A stretch of 64,000 nucleotides of DNA from Bacteroidota bacterium (GTDB lineage Bacteria; Bacteroidota; Bacteroidia; B-17B0; Aurantibacillaceae). The stretch is taken from positions 1 to 64,000 of the forward strand of contig JAFDYI010000025.1 of assembly GCA_018267475.1 (NCBI GenBank), written 5' to 3'. The notes under the pieces were generated by a model. That model was not told where the DNA came from. It saw only the letters and a list, made by a program, of their open reading frames with translations, and made no database searches. A program made the translations under genes and the position numbers. Numbering within the stretch: position 1 is the stretch's first letter; the number at the start of each line of letters is the position of its first letter. Positions 37,703-45,768 of the stretch are shown piece after piece.

Positions 37703-37710
37703 CAAAAGTA
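37703..37710 (-). promoter_or_regulatory. -7 element TACTTTTG before tpiA
   Basis: Minus-strand TAnnTTTG match ending 4 bp before the ATG. With the spacing seen at rnpB, transcription would start on the A of the start codon. No -33 box seen. Confidence 0.55.
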
Positions 37711-37943
37711 CAAAAAAGTATTTATATACCACCGCACCAACGCCATTTATCCTTTTGCTGGAATTTATTTTATTACGAACAGTTGTGCTGTACATGCGAA
37801 TGCGCCCTTTTCAATTTTTTGATCCTTAGATTCAACCTTCTTTAAAAAAAACATAAGTAAATGACCCAGTATGCCCAACTAATAACGAGAAAAAAGAGAT
37901 ATTAGTTATCCGAAATACGTGGAAGAAAAAGGGCTTGTTTTAC

Positions 37944-37972
37944 AAAAAAAGAGCGCCCTTTTCGGGGCGCTC
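37944..37972 (-). terminator. Rho-independent terminator after the Cys-rich gene
   Basis: GAGCGCCC (37951-37958) / GGGCGCTC (37965-37972), 6-nt loop, followed on the minus strand by seven T. It ends the minus-strand pair of Cys-rich genes. The remaining gap up to tpiA (37699-37943) shows only the tpiA promoter. Confidence 0.9.
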
Positions 37973-37993
37973 TTCGTAGTTAATTGCCGCGGA

Positions 37994-38305
37994 TTATTTC
38001 TTTTTGCAGCAATTTTTACTTTCCATCATACCTTCGCATTTACCATCAGCCGAGCAACATTTTTTTTCTTCGCACATTTTTACGCACTCGTTTTTTACTT
38101 TTTTACCCGCCTCACTTTTCTTTTCATCAGCAGTCATGCTACACCATTTTTTACAAAGTGCTTTGCATTTATCCTCTTTGCAATTTTTGCAGCATGAACA
38201 TTCGGTTGGGTCGCCTTTTTTAAGGTTATATACTGAATTAATGGCCTTTACATTTAGTACCAAAAAGCATAGCATAACAGCTAATACTGAAATTATTTTT
38301 TTCAT
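37994..38305 (-). CDS. Cys-rich secreted small protein
   Basis: A 103-residue protein with a clear signal peptide (KKIISVLAVMLCFLVLNVKA) and a mature region of about 80 residues with some 15 cysteines in CxxC, CC and CxxxC spacings (ECSCCKNC, KCKALCKKWC, KKCCSADGKC), rich in Lys. No family recognised. A periplasmic metal-binding or disulfide-knotted protein is possible. It lies 32 bp after another Cys-rich gene and is closed by a strong terminator; the copper-dependent nos operon ends about 700 bp upstream, so a metal-handling link is conceivable but only inferred. Confidence 0.8.
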   Translation of the reverse strand: MKKIISVLAVMLCFLVLNVKAINSVYNLKKGDPTECSCCKNCKEDKCKALCKKWCSMTADEKKSEAGKKVKNECVKMCEEKKCCSADGKCEGMMESKNCCKKK

Positions 38306-38337
38306 TTTTATTTTTTTAAAATTTTAGTTGATTTAAA

Positions 38338-38694
38338 TTATACTAGAAAATAATAAAATTGCTTTTTGGGAGGGCGCCAACAATCAGATTGAAAATAGAA
38401 ATAAAATACTTCTTCTATACTATAGTATTTTTGTTCTGTAAACACAAAAAATGCTGAAAATAGATTTATCTGTGATGTTAGTGCATTACAGTTACAACAC
38501 ATCATAAAAGGATTACAACTGCCCATACCACAATCTTTATTGATAGGGCAGGCACTATTAGACACTTTTTTTTTAGTACAACAACTATACTCAGCACACA
38601 CCGATTTTTTAAAAGAAAGAGAAACAGTGCCAACCATAGGAAAAACAGTCAAGAACAAAATATGGAAATTCAATATGATAGCTAATAATCTCAT
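38338..38694 (-). CDS. Small exported protein with CNPFxxCCxC motif
   Basis: A 118-residue protein with an N-terminal hydrophobic signal (LLAIILNFHILFLTVFPMVG), a Cys-rich centre (CAEYSCCTKKK, then CNPFMMCCNCNAL) and a tail SDCWRPPKK. The C-P-F-x-x-C-x-C pattern recalls small Bacteroidota proteins (DUF6660 or HYC_CC_PP type) that sit near heavy-metal efflux genes; I do not see enough to assign either. It has a consensus promoter directly upstream and is probably co-transcribed with the next Cys-rich gene. Confidence 0.75.
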   Translation of the reverse strand: MRLLAIILNFHILFLTVFPMVGTVSLSFKKSVCAEYSCCTKKKVSNSACPINKDCGMGSCNPFMMCCNCNALTSQINLFSAFFVFTEQKYYSIEEVFYFYFQSDCWRPPKKQFYYFLV

Positions 38695-38702
38695 TCAAGC
38701 TA

Positions 38703-38732
38703 CAAAGGTATAACTTTTTCTTAAAAAACAAA
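38703..38732 (-). promoter_or_regulatory. Consensus promoter of the Cys-rich pair
   Basis: Minus-strand TTTG (38729-38732), 18-bp spacer, TACCTTTG (38703-38710). Predicted start near 38698, only about 4 nt before the ATG at 38694. Confidence 0.75.
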
Positions 38733-38795
38733 ATGACACCCAACACATACATGTTTTTAGCACAGTTGCTTTTTCTCTCAACACCAAAATATTGG

Positions 38796-38858
38796 CTGTA
38801 AAAACAGGATTTTTTTACAGGAACAGTCAACATGAGTGCTTTTTCCCGAAATGTTGAC
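38796..38858. repeat. Two inverted repeats in the 352-bp gap after the nos operon
   Basis: First: CTGTAAAAA (38796-38804) / TTTTTACAG (38812-38820), perfect 9-bp arms, 7-nt loop. Second: GTCAACAT (38826-38833) / ATGTTGAC (38851-38858), perfect 8-bp arms, 17-bp spacer. They lie between the truncated haemoglobin (39047) and the Cys-rich gene (38694). The first could be a weak terminator on either strand, the second an operator; a short AGAGAGA/TCTCTCT hairpin also occurs at 38944-38960. No coding frame of note is seen in this gap. Confidence 0.6.
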
Positions 38859-39046
38859 ACTAATCAATAACGAATTATCCTCTCCAGAATTATTCTATTT
38901 TTTTCATGATAGCTGTAAATATAATAGCCCTCTATACCTTTTCAGAGAGAGTTTCTCTCTATAACGTTATGTATCCATGGGTGTTTCATTCACCTGTTAT
39001 TTATAACTGACATGTAACCACTGTGAATACGAAAGCATTAAAGCAA

Positions 39047-39418
39047 CTATTTAAATAGTTTTATCTGCATGATGGTACTAATGCTTTGCGCGCGTTGCTT
39101 TATTGATTCTGCATTTTTTCCTTCAAAAAAAGCATCTACCGTTTCATTGAACAAGAGAGTCCATTGAGTAAAATCTTGTATAGTAAACGGTTTTTTTGCG
39201 TGTATTAGTATGTGTTGTTGCATGGGATTTCCATTATAGTTACCCGTGTAAAACAATACATTTTCCCAGAAACAATACAAAACACCGGCGTGTTTTTCCC
39301 AATCTACATTTACTACTTCCTTAAAAAAATGCCCGAGAGTAGCGTCGTTTTTTAACTTATCATAAAACGCATCTACTAGTTTTTCTATATCTTTTCTATT
39401 GACAATATCTTTTTTCAT
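39047..39418 (-). CDS. Group III truncated haemoglobin
   Basis: A 123-residue haem protein. The group III signature HxxxHxxxP appears as HILIHAKKP (about 69-77), with WENVLFYTGNY before it. These globins bind O2 or NO; the role is not settled. It is the last gene of the nos operon, 2 bp after nosY, which suggests NO scavenging or sensing during N2O respiration. Confidence 0.9.
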   Translation of the reverse strand: MKKDIVNRKDIEKLVDAFYDKLKNDATLGHFFKEVVNVDWEKHAGVLYCFWENVLFYTGNYNGNPMQQHILIHAKKPFTIQDFTQWTLLFNETVDAFFEGKNAESIKQRAQSISTIMQIKLFK

Positions 39419-39420
39419 GC

Positions 39421-40188
39421 TTACAAATCTTTTTGTTTAAACTTTATTAGAGATATGCTGTACGGTACTATTATCCAAAGAAACAAAATTACAAAAGATA
39501 AAATAATTCCTAAGGCCGTTCCGAAAAACTCTTTAAAAATAGCACCGGTATATCCCATCATGGCCGACACATCTATGTGCAATAAAATTAAAATTCGTGC
39601 TAAATCTATAGGGTTTAATGAGGTAATGCCTATCATTATTTTTTCTATAGGATAATCTGCTAATTGAAATAACAAAAACAAAACCAGCCCGTCAAATAAT
39701 AAAGCAAAAAACAGCCACAGCATGATAGCGATGCCAATGCCTTTTGCTTTGTCGCGAGTGCTGATGGAGCTAAAAAATGCAATAGATACAAACACGGTTG
39801 AAATAAACAACCCTACTAACAACATCATAAGGCCTACATCGTTAGGCGTATATACTAAAAGAGGAATGCCTGCTCCAACAAAAAAAGCAAAAAGTAGTGA
39901 AAATGTCAGTCCAAAAAAAAGGCTTCTCCAAATTTTTTCTCTGGGTATCGGTTGGCTTAACAGCAATTCTATAAATTCGGAACTATTATATAGATAGATG
40001 GTAGAAAAAATAACAGACACCAAGGGAACCGTGAGTAAAATAACGTTGAGCAGTGTTAAAATGCCTTTTGTACTATTATCTTCTACACTAAACACACCCC
40101 ACGAAAGTATAGACAACAGTAGGGTATAAATCAGTATGATTTTATTTTTTAGAATATCTAATATAATAAATTTAGTAACGCGGTTCAT
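39421..40188 (-). CDS. nosY: NosY-type ABC transporter permease
   Basis: A 255-residue membrane protein with six predicted helices (first about 12-32, last about 228-246), of the ABC-2 type. Together with NosF it forms the NosFY transporter, whose energy is needed with NosD to mature the CuZ copper-sulfide centre of N2O reductase. Start overlaps the nosF stop by 17 bp. Confidence 0.9.
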   Translation of the reverse strand: MNRVTKFIILDILKNKIILIYTLLLSILSWGVFSVEDNSTKGILTLLNVILLTVPLVSVIFSTIYLYNSSEFIELLLSQPIPREKIWRSLFFGLTFSLLFAFFVGAGIPLLVYTPNDVGLMMLLVGLFISTVFVSIAFFSSISTRDKAKGIGIAIMLWLFFALLFDGLVLFLLFQLADYPIEKIMIGITSLNPIDLARILILLHIDVSAMMGYTGAIFKEFFGTALGIILSFVILFLWIIVPYSISLIKFKQKDL

Positions 40189-40894
40189 ACATATTGTTTC
40201 TTAAAAGTTTAGCAATAGCTTTTGATATCTTGTCTTCCCCTGTTTCTTCTTTTAATGCAGAAACCGGTTTATGAAATTTTACATTTCCATCTTGCATAAA
40301 CACAAGGTGTGTAATCAAATCATCTAATTCGCTTAATAAATGCGAAGTGATTAGTATCAATTTTCCTTTTTGTTTTTCGGTTTGTATTTTTTCTTTTAAA
40401 ATTTCAGAGGCTAGCGGATCCAGGCCTGCCGTGGGCTCATCTAAGATTAAAATATCCGGGTTAAAAAGGAAGGCGAGTGTAGCACTTACTTTTTGTGTCG
40501 TGCCTCCGGATAAGGTGCGCATCGGCTTGTCAAACATTTCGGTTAAACAAAACTGTTGTAGCAAATCTTCATCTAAACGCTGTGAACTTTTTCGTAATTC
40601 TTTTATCATAAATATAATTTGCCCTATAGTCATATTATCAGGGTATCGCCCTATTTGCGGCATATAACCGATTTGTTTTCTGTATTGATAATCTTCTGAA
40701 ACAAGTTGCCCCTTTACTTTTATTTCGCCGTTGGTAGGTATCACCATTCCTAAAATGCTTTTTATAAGGGTAGTTTTTCCGCAGCCATTAGGGCCAATTA
40801 AGGCAACACATTCTCCTTCCTTAAAAGATAATGAAACGCGATTCAACACTTTTAATTTTCCAAAACTTTTATTTACATCTGTAATTTCTATCAT
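40172..40894 (-). CDS. nosF: NosF-type ABC ATPase
   Basis: A 240-residue ATPase: Walker A GPNGCGKTT (about 34-42), signature LSGGTTQK (about 132), Walker B LILDEPTAGLDP (about 152-163), H-switch SH near 188. Start ATG 40894 is preferred because it overlaps the nosD stop as ATGA; another ATG lies 15 bp upstream. Partner of NosY and NosD in copper-site maturation. Confidence 0.93.
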   Translation of the reverse strand: MIEITDVNKSFGKLKVLNRVSLSFKEGECVALIGPNGCGKTTLIKSILGMVIPTNGEIKVKGQLVSEDYQYRKQIGYMPQIGRYPDNMTIGQIIFMIKELRKSSQRLDEDLLQQFCLTEMFDKPMRTLSGGTTQKVSATLAFLFNPDILILDEPTAGLDPLASEILKEKIQTEKQKGKLILITSHLLSELDDLITHLVFMQDGNVKFHKPVSALKEETGEDKISKAIAKLLRNNMYEPRY

Positions 40895-42126
40895 AAAAAG
40901 AGGGCGCACATAGCTGGTTTGTTATCAATAAAATTATCGGGAGTAAGACTGGGTATTATTTTTTCTGATTTATCCAGTAAGGCCACCATAAAACTCCTAA
41001 ACAAGAGCATAGCAGGTGGGGTTTTTTCTACAATAATTGAAAAAATACTTAATGGGTGATAGGGCACATCGCCTATATTGTCTTTATTTAGGTCGTAGCC
41101 CTCGTATTTATCCCAATAATTAGCATCAAAGGTATTTAATACAAGACTTCCGTTAGTGCTTACATCAAAGGTGTTTGCTAAAAAATTATTTTTAGTGATT
41201 GTATTATCCATACAGCTAGCTTGTATTTTCATCCCCCAGCCGTTTGATATAAAACTGTTTTTTTCTACATTTATTCTATTTGTTCCTTCCATATAAATTC
41301 CGGTTGTATTTTTTTTAAATGTATTGCCAAGAATATAACTATCCGAAATTTCTTTAAGCATTAAGCCATAAGCGGCATCGCCCCAATTTTCTTCAAAGGT
41401 ATTGTGAAACATTTTTACCTTTTGGGTAAACATTACGGCTACGCCTGCCCCATTGTTTTTAAATATATTAGAGATATAAGCATCGTTATTAGAAAACATA
41501 AAATGCAACCCATACCTAATATTCCCTATAGAGCAGTTGCGCCATATCACAGAGTTGGTTACAAATTCAAAATAAATACCATCTCTATGCCCCGACACAT
41601 CATTACCAATAATTTGTAAGCTATCGCTTTTCCAGCAATGAATACCGTTTCCTATTTGCTGCTCTTCTGTACCGTAGGCGCGTAGTTTATTATCCTTTAC
41701 AATGCAATGTTTACTATATTGCAAATAGATGCCAAAGAAATTATCTTCTAAGATGTTGTTGGTAATAATTACATGATGGCTGTCGTACACTTTTATACCG
41801 CAAGGATCGGTAAGGGTAGCGTATCCTGAACGTTGTACTTTAAAGCCCGACACTACTACATAATTCGCTTTGATAGAAAGCACTTCGTATTTTTTTTGTC
41901 CGTCTAATGTCGCTTCCTTTTTTCCAATAAGCGTGATGGATTTATCTATCACAAGGTTTTCTTCTTTGTAGAGGCCACCCCATACTACTATGCTGTCGCC
42001 ATTTTTGCTTTTTTGAATCGCCGTTTTAATAGAAACAAACTCTTTTCCTGCGCCCACATAAAGGGTTCTTCCGTATGTTTGAAAAAAGAAAAAACATAAA
42101 AAAATTATATGGAGCCACCGTGTCAT
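40891..42126 (-). CDS. nosD: Nitrous oxide reductase maturation protein NosD
   Basis: A 411-residue periplasmic protein with a signal peptide (HIIFLCFFFFQTYG) and a right-handed beta-helix of about 12 turns (NGIHCWKSDSLQIIGNDVSG and similar units, about 90-330), the CASH/PbH1 type. NosD receives copper or sulfur through NosFY and passes it to apo-NosZ. The C-terminus YHPLSIFSIIVE...PPAMLLFRSF fits family members. One base separates it from nosL. Confidence 0.94.
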   Translation of the reverse strand: MTRWLHIIFLCFFFFQTYGRTLYVGAGKEFVSIKTAIQKSKNGDSIVVWGGLYKEENLVIDKSITLIGKKEATLDGQKKYEVLSIKANYVVVSGFKVQRSGYATLTDPCGIKVYDSHHVIITNNILEDNFFGIYLQYSKHCIVKDNKLRAYGTEEQQIGNGIHCWKSDSLQIIGNDVSGHRDGIYFEFVTNSVIWRNCSIGNIRYGLHFMFSNNDAYISNIFKNNGAGVAVMFTQKVKMFHNTFEENWGDAAYGLMLKEISDSYILGNTFKKNTTGIYMEGTNRINVEKNSFISNGWGMKIQASCMDNTITKNNFLANTFDVSTNGSLVLNTFDANYWDKYEGYDLNKDNIGDVPYHPLSIFSIIVEKTPPAMLLFRSFMVALLDKSEKIIPSLTPDNFIDNKPAMCALFL

Positions 42127-42127
42127 A

Positions 42128-42568
42128 TTATGGATTAATATTTTTCCAGCTTATTATTTTTGCTTCCCATTTATGAGCGTATGCTTGAGCGCTGTCTTTA
42201 TTTGAAAAGGCGGCCGTATTGCCCCCCATGGGGCTTGCTACCGCTTCTCCTTCTACAAAAAATAAATTATCGGATAAAAGCAACTCGTTATTAGAAAGAT
42301 AATGGCTAACGTAAAATCGCGCCTCATTTGCTTTATCTTGATTATCTTTTTTATAATTAATCATGCACAACACATCGTCAAACTTATACACGCGCCCTTT
42401 TTCGGTTACTAATTCGCAAGCAAAACGAGAGTCGGAAATAGACATATTGCAGTTGTCGCAATTATCTTTGTTTAAATTAATACGTTCCGGGCCTGATGGT
42501 TTGCATGAGTTTAAGAAAAGGAAAAGAGCTAATCCGCACAAAGTCGTTATTTTTTTATTTGTTTTCAT
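42128..42568 (-). CDS. nosL: NosL copper-chaperone lipoprotein
   Basis: A 146-residue lipoprotein (lipobox LNSC, Cys about 22) with the NosL copper motif CDNCNMSISD (about 37-46) and FDDVLCMINY (about 64-73), ending in PMGGNTAAF. NosL delivers Cu(I) to the maturation machinery. It overlaps the upstream membrane protein gene by 14 bp. Confidence 0.93.
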   Translation of the reverse strand: MKTNKKITTLCGLALFLFLNSCKPSGPERINLNKDNCDNCNMSISDSRFACELVTEKGRVYKFDDVLCMINYKKDNQDKANEARFYVSHYLSNNELLLSDNLFFVEGEAVASPMGGNTAAFSNKDSAQAYAHKWEAKIISWKNINP

Positions 42569-43145
42569 TTTTTGAAAATTTTAATTCTTTTATTACAACA
42601 AGTAACATGAGTACACCGCTTATTACAAACAGCCAACCTCCTGTATCAGGTACGGAGTAGGCTCCAAAGTTAAGCAATTGCTTAAAACCGATAAGGGGCG
42701 GTTGATAAGCCATGCCCGGAACAATAATAGCGGCATGAGGATCTAAATCATGCCCATAGTTATATTCCCATCTCCAAAAATCGATCATAGCTACTACCCC
42801 AAATAATACAAATAAAGAAAATAAGGTGTACAGTATTTTTTTATTTCCAACAAAAGCCACTAATAAAGAAAACCCGGCAAAAAAGTAAATAATATACTTT
42901 AACACAGAAAACTCTATAAAATCTTTGGTGTGCAATGTTTTCATCCCTATGTAGTGGTTAAGTCCGTTGATAATATCTACATTTCCACCTAATGTATCTG
43001 TATAAATTTTTAGAGTAAGCCCTTCGGGATACTGGGGTGCGTTTAAATCAATTTGCCAAATAGGAACAAATGTAGAACCTATTAATAATACTGCAGCTAC
43101 GATTATTCCTATTCTAGAAAGCAACGACATTTTATTTTTATTCAT
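42555..43145 (-). CDS. Conserved polytopic membrane protein of nos clusters
   Basis: A 196-residue protein with four predicted helices (about 10-28, 82-100, 105-122, 168-186). The first extracytoplasmic loop holds the striking motif APQYPEGLTLKIY followed by INGLNHYIGM, with several potential metal ligands; a second loop has YNYGHDLDPHAAI. Similar proteins accompany clade II nosZ genes in Bacteroidota, but I cannot give a name. It is first in the block of maturation genes, right after the hairpin, so a role in copper supply or membrane assembly is inferred. Confidence 0.8.
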   Translation of the reverse strand: MNKNKMSLLSRIGIIVAAVLLIGSTFVPIWQIDLNAPQYPEGLTLKIYTDTLGGNVDIINGLNHYIGMKTLHTKDFIEFSVLKYIIYFFAGFSLLVAFVGNKKILYTLFSLFVLFGVVAMIDFWRWEYNYGHDLDPHAAIIVPGMAYQPPLIGFKQLLNFGAYSVPDTGGWLFVISGVLMLLVVIKELKFSKNENK

Positions 43146-43165
43146 AACATGGTTTAAATAAATAC

Positions 43166-43198
43166 AAAAGGGGCAGCGTTTTGTTTACTGCCCCTTTT
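43166..43198 (-). terminator. Terminator-like hairpin between nosZ and the maturation genes
   Basis: AAAAGGGGCAG (43166-43176) / CTGCCCCTTTTT (43188-43198), 11 paired bases with an 11-nt loop, 19 bp after the nosZ stop; on the minus strand it is followed by TTTTGTATTTATTT. It should end part of the transcripts after nosZ and protect their 3' ends, so that cytochrome c and NosZ are made in excess over the maturation proteins. Confidence 0.85.
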
Positions 43199-43216
43199 TA
43201 AAATAGTTTACCCTAT

Positions 43217-45208
43217 TTATTTAGAGGCAGGCTCCTCAGCCTTTGGTAGGTTGGTTCCCAGGCTCCAAACAAGTGGCGTATTGCTGCTGGCTGGCGATAC
43301 CCTTACGTATCCTTGCATTTCCTGGTGCAGGGCACTGCAAAAGTCGGTACAGTAAAAGGGCCACATACCCGGTTTTTCCGGAGTCCATTTCAGGGTTTGT
43401 GTTTCGCCGGGCATAATAAGCAGTTCTGCATTTACAGCTCCTTTCACAGCAAAACCATGGGGTACGTCCCAATCTTGTTCTAGGTTTGTAACATGGAAAT
43501 ACACTTCATCGCCCATTTTTATTCCTTCTATGTTATCCGGAGAAAAATGCGAGCGTACGCAAGTCATGTACACATGCACTTTGTTTCCTTCTCTCACTAC
43601 TTTAGATTCTTTTTCTCCTTTTGTTACATATTGGTGTTTGTTCTCGTCTATTTTGTAAATTTTCTGAGAATTTTTTTGTATTTTTTCTGCTAATACGGCT
43701 TGCGCATAGTGAGGCTCGCCAATGGTTGGGAAGTCTAAAATCATTTCCATTTTTTCGCCGCTTATATCAAACAGTTGGGCGCTTTGGCATAACTCAGGAC
43801 CGGTAGGCAGGTAGCGATCTTTTGTGATTTTATTATATGCTATTAGATATTTTCCTGTTGGGTTTTTAGAATCTCCTTCTACTACACATAAATGCCCTAC
43901 AGAGTAAAAAACAGGAACGCGGTCAATTACTTTTAGTTCTTTTATGTTCCATTTTACCACTTCAGATGAAACGAACATAGAAGTATAAGCGTTTCCTTTT
44001 CCGTCAAATTCGGTGTGAAGAGGGCCAAGTCCGGGTTTTTTCACTTCTCCATACAAAGCTGCTTCGTATTTTATTACCGGAATGCCATCGTATGCTCCAT
44101 CAAACGCCTTGCTTTCAATAGCTTTTAACATTTTGCTAAAACTAAACACGGGGAGCAGCGCTGCTAATTTTCCGCTACCCACAATATATTCTCCGGTAGG
44201 GTCCACATCACAACCATGGGGTGATTTTGGGCAAGGCATCATGTAGCACAGGTCCGGAAAATCTTTTACATTTAGTATAGTTACTTCTGTTTTCATTTCA
44301 GATGAGGCGGAGTGCGTTGCTTCACTATATACATTATGTACATATTTTACTTTTTCCTTCCTTCCTTTTCCGGCTTTAATATATTCTTCTGCTTTTTTCC
44401 AATTTACAGCCATAATAAAATCTTTATCTCTTTGCGAAGCATTTACCTCTAACAAAGTGTTGGCCTGTTCGGTATTGTAGCAAGAGAAGAAAAACCAACC
44501 GTGCGAAACCCCTTTACCTGCGCGACTTAAATCAAAATCAACACCGGGGCATTCTAATTGAAAAGCTATGTCCATTTTTCCGTCTTCTTTTCCTACGCTT
44601 ACAAAACTTAAATAGCCTTTAAAATTTTGTTTGTAGGTGTTGATAGGAACGTCTCCGTTAGCATTATCGGGTGGAACACTAAATCGGGTACCGGCCACTA
44701 AATATTCTGTATTTTCGGTAAGGTAGGGCGAGGAGTGATTTCCTGCGCTGTTAGGTAATTCAATAATTTCTTCCGCTTTAAACGTTTTTAAATTAATTCG
44801 CGCAATGCGGGGTGTATTGTTGGCATTACCAAATACCCAGCGCCCATCAGCATCTCCGTTTGTTTTCGATAGCTGTACGTGGTGCAAATCATCCCAAGGC
44901 ACAAAACCGTGAGAAGTGTTGAGCATGGGTTTGGTTTCTTCGCTGTAACCCCAACCTTTTTCCGGATCTACCGAAAAAACAGGAATTACACGAAACAGCC
45001 GGCCGCTAGGCAAACCATACACACTCATTTGCCCACTAAAGCCGCCGCTTAAAAAGTTATATACTTCGTCGTATTTTCCGGGCGCCACGTAGGCTTTTAC
45101 AGAGGCGTTGCCCGATACTACGCTGCTGGTGTTTTGTGGTTTGCATGACTGCAGTGCTGTTACAGCAAATGCGCCGCTAACAGCTAAGAGAACTAACTTG
45201 TTGTTCAT
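43217..45208 (-). CDS. nosZ: Nitrous oxide reductase, clade II (Sec-type)
   Basis: A 663-residue copper enzyme that reduces N2O to N2. The export signal is of Sec type with a lipobox-like LQSC (Cys22) rather than a twin-arginine signal, typical of clade II. CuZ ligands are present: DDLHH (H109, H110), SPHGCD, LHTEFD, GHLC and EPHYAQ; CuA ligands lie at the C-terminus: H584 in VPHGF and CTDFCSALHQEM (C620, C624, H628, M631). All copper ligands appear intact, so the enzyme should be active. It is 24 bp after a cytochrome c gene, its likely electron donor. Confidence 0.97.
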   Translation of the reverse strand: MNNKLVLLAVSGAFAVTALQSCKPQNTSSVVSGNASVKAYVAPGKYDEVYNFLSGGFSGQMSVYGLPSGRLFRVIPVFSVDPEKGWGYSEETKPMLNTSHGFVPWDDLHHVQLSKTNGDADGRWVFGNANNTPRIARINLKTFKAEEIIELPNSAGNHSSPYLTENTEYLVAGTRFSVPPDNANGDVPINTYKQNFKGYLSFVSVGKEDGKMDIAFQLECPGVDFDLSRAGKGVSHGWFFFSCYNTEQANTLLEVNASQRDKDFIMAVNWKKAEEYIKAGKGRKEKVKYVHNVYSEATHSASSEMKTEVTILNVKDFPDLCYMMPCPKSPHGCDVDPTGEYIVGSGKLAALLPVFSFSKMLKAIESKAFDGAYDGIPVIKYEAALYGEVKKPGLGPLHTEFDGKGNAYTSMFVSSEVVKWNIKELKVIDRVPVFYSVGHLCVVEGDSKNPTGKYLIAYNKITKDRYLPTGPELCQSAQLFDISGEKMEMILDFPTIGEPHYAQAVLAEKIQKNSQKIYKIDENKHQYVTKGEKESKVVREGNKVHVYMTCVRSHFSPDNIEGIKMGDEVYFHVTNLEQDWDVPHGFAVKGAVNAELLIMPGETQTLKWTPEKPGMWPFYCTDFCSALHQEMQGYVRVSPASSNTPLVWSLGTNLPKAEEPASK

Positions 45209-45232
45209 ATATGTTATTGTTGTGTTTGTTTT

Positions 45233-45724
45233 TTATTTTATACCGTCGTTTTTGCGCATAAACTCTAAAATTTGGCGAGCCTCAGCATCCGATAGGTTTT
45301 GATTGGGCATGCGCACCAAACAAATTTCCAACATAGCTTGTGCGGCTGGGTCTTTATCTATCATAGGATCTGGATTGGTAATAAAGTTCATAATCCATTC
45401 GGGTTGATGGCGAGTAGTTACCCCTTTCCAACCTGGGCCCACTAATTTTTCATCGGTATATTTATGGCACGATCCACATTTTACACCGGCTATTTTTTCG
45501 CCCTCAGCTGCCATATTTTTATCCAATTCGTCTTCCAATGCTAAAGACTCAGAGGTAAATTTACCCTCCCCTCGTTTAGGGTCGTACGAATTGGGGTCTT
45601 TTGTTTCAGCTTTAGCTTGTTCGGCCGGAGCGGTTTGATTGCTCGCGGGTTTTGTTTCTGAGCTGCCGCAACTGCTAAAAAAAGCCGCAGCAAAAACGGC
45701 TGTGATAATGATTAGGTTTTTCAT
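45233..45724 (-). CDS. c-type cytochrome lipoprotein of the nos operon
   Basis: A 163-residue protein: signal peptide with lipobox SSC (Cys19), a Pro/Ala/Lys-rich linker (20-60), then one haem-c domain with CGSCH (83-87) and the axial-Met region RMPNQNL near 140. It is the first gene of the nos operon, and probably passes electrons to the CuA site of NosZ. ATG 45724 is chosen over a 20-codon extension because it starts exactly at the signal peptide and leaves room for the promoter at 45740. Confidence 0.93.
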   Translation of the reverse strand: MKNLIIITAVFAAAFFSSCGSSETKPASNQTAPAEQAKAETKDPNSYDPKRGEGKFTSESLALEDELDKNMAAEGEKIAGVKCGSCHKYTDEKLVGPGWKGVTTRHQPEWIMNFITNPDPMIDKDPAAQAMLEICLVRMPNQNLSDAEARQILEFMRKNDGIK

Positions 45725-45739
45725 GGTTTTATTTTTTGA

Positions 45740-45747
45740 CAAAATTA
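45740..45747 (-). promoter_or_regulatory. -7 element of the nos operon promoter
   Basis: Minus-strand TAATTTTG (TAnnTTTG). Predicted start near 45735, about 11 nt before the cytochrome c ATG. No TTTG at the -33 place, as expected for an activator-dependent promoter. Confidence 0.65.
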
Positions 45748-45768
45748 ACATAGAGAAGGGGCTACTAA

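Noticed and set aside
38004-38327. Plus-strand Phe/Ser-rich frames opposite the Cys-rich genes
   Set aside because: Antisense of Lys/Cys-rich coding DNA; the minus-strand frames have signal peptides, promoter and terminator.
38944-38960. AGAGAGA/TCTCTCT hairpin as nos operon terminator
   Set aside because: No T-run follows on the minus strand and the loop is only 3 nt; simple-sequence origin is likely.
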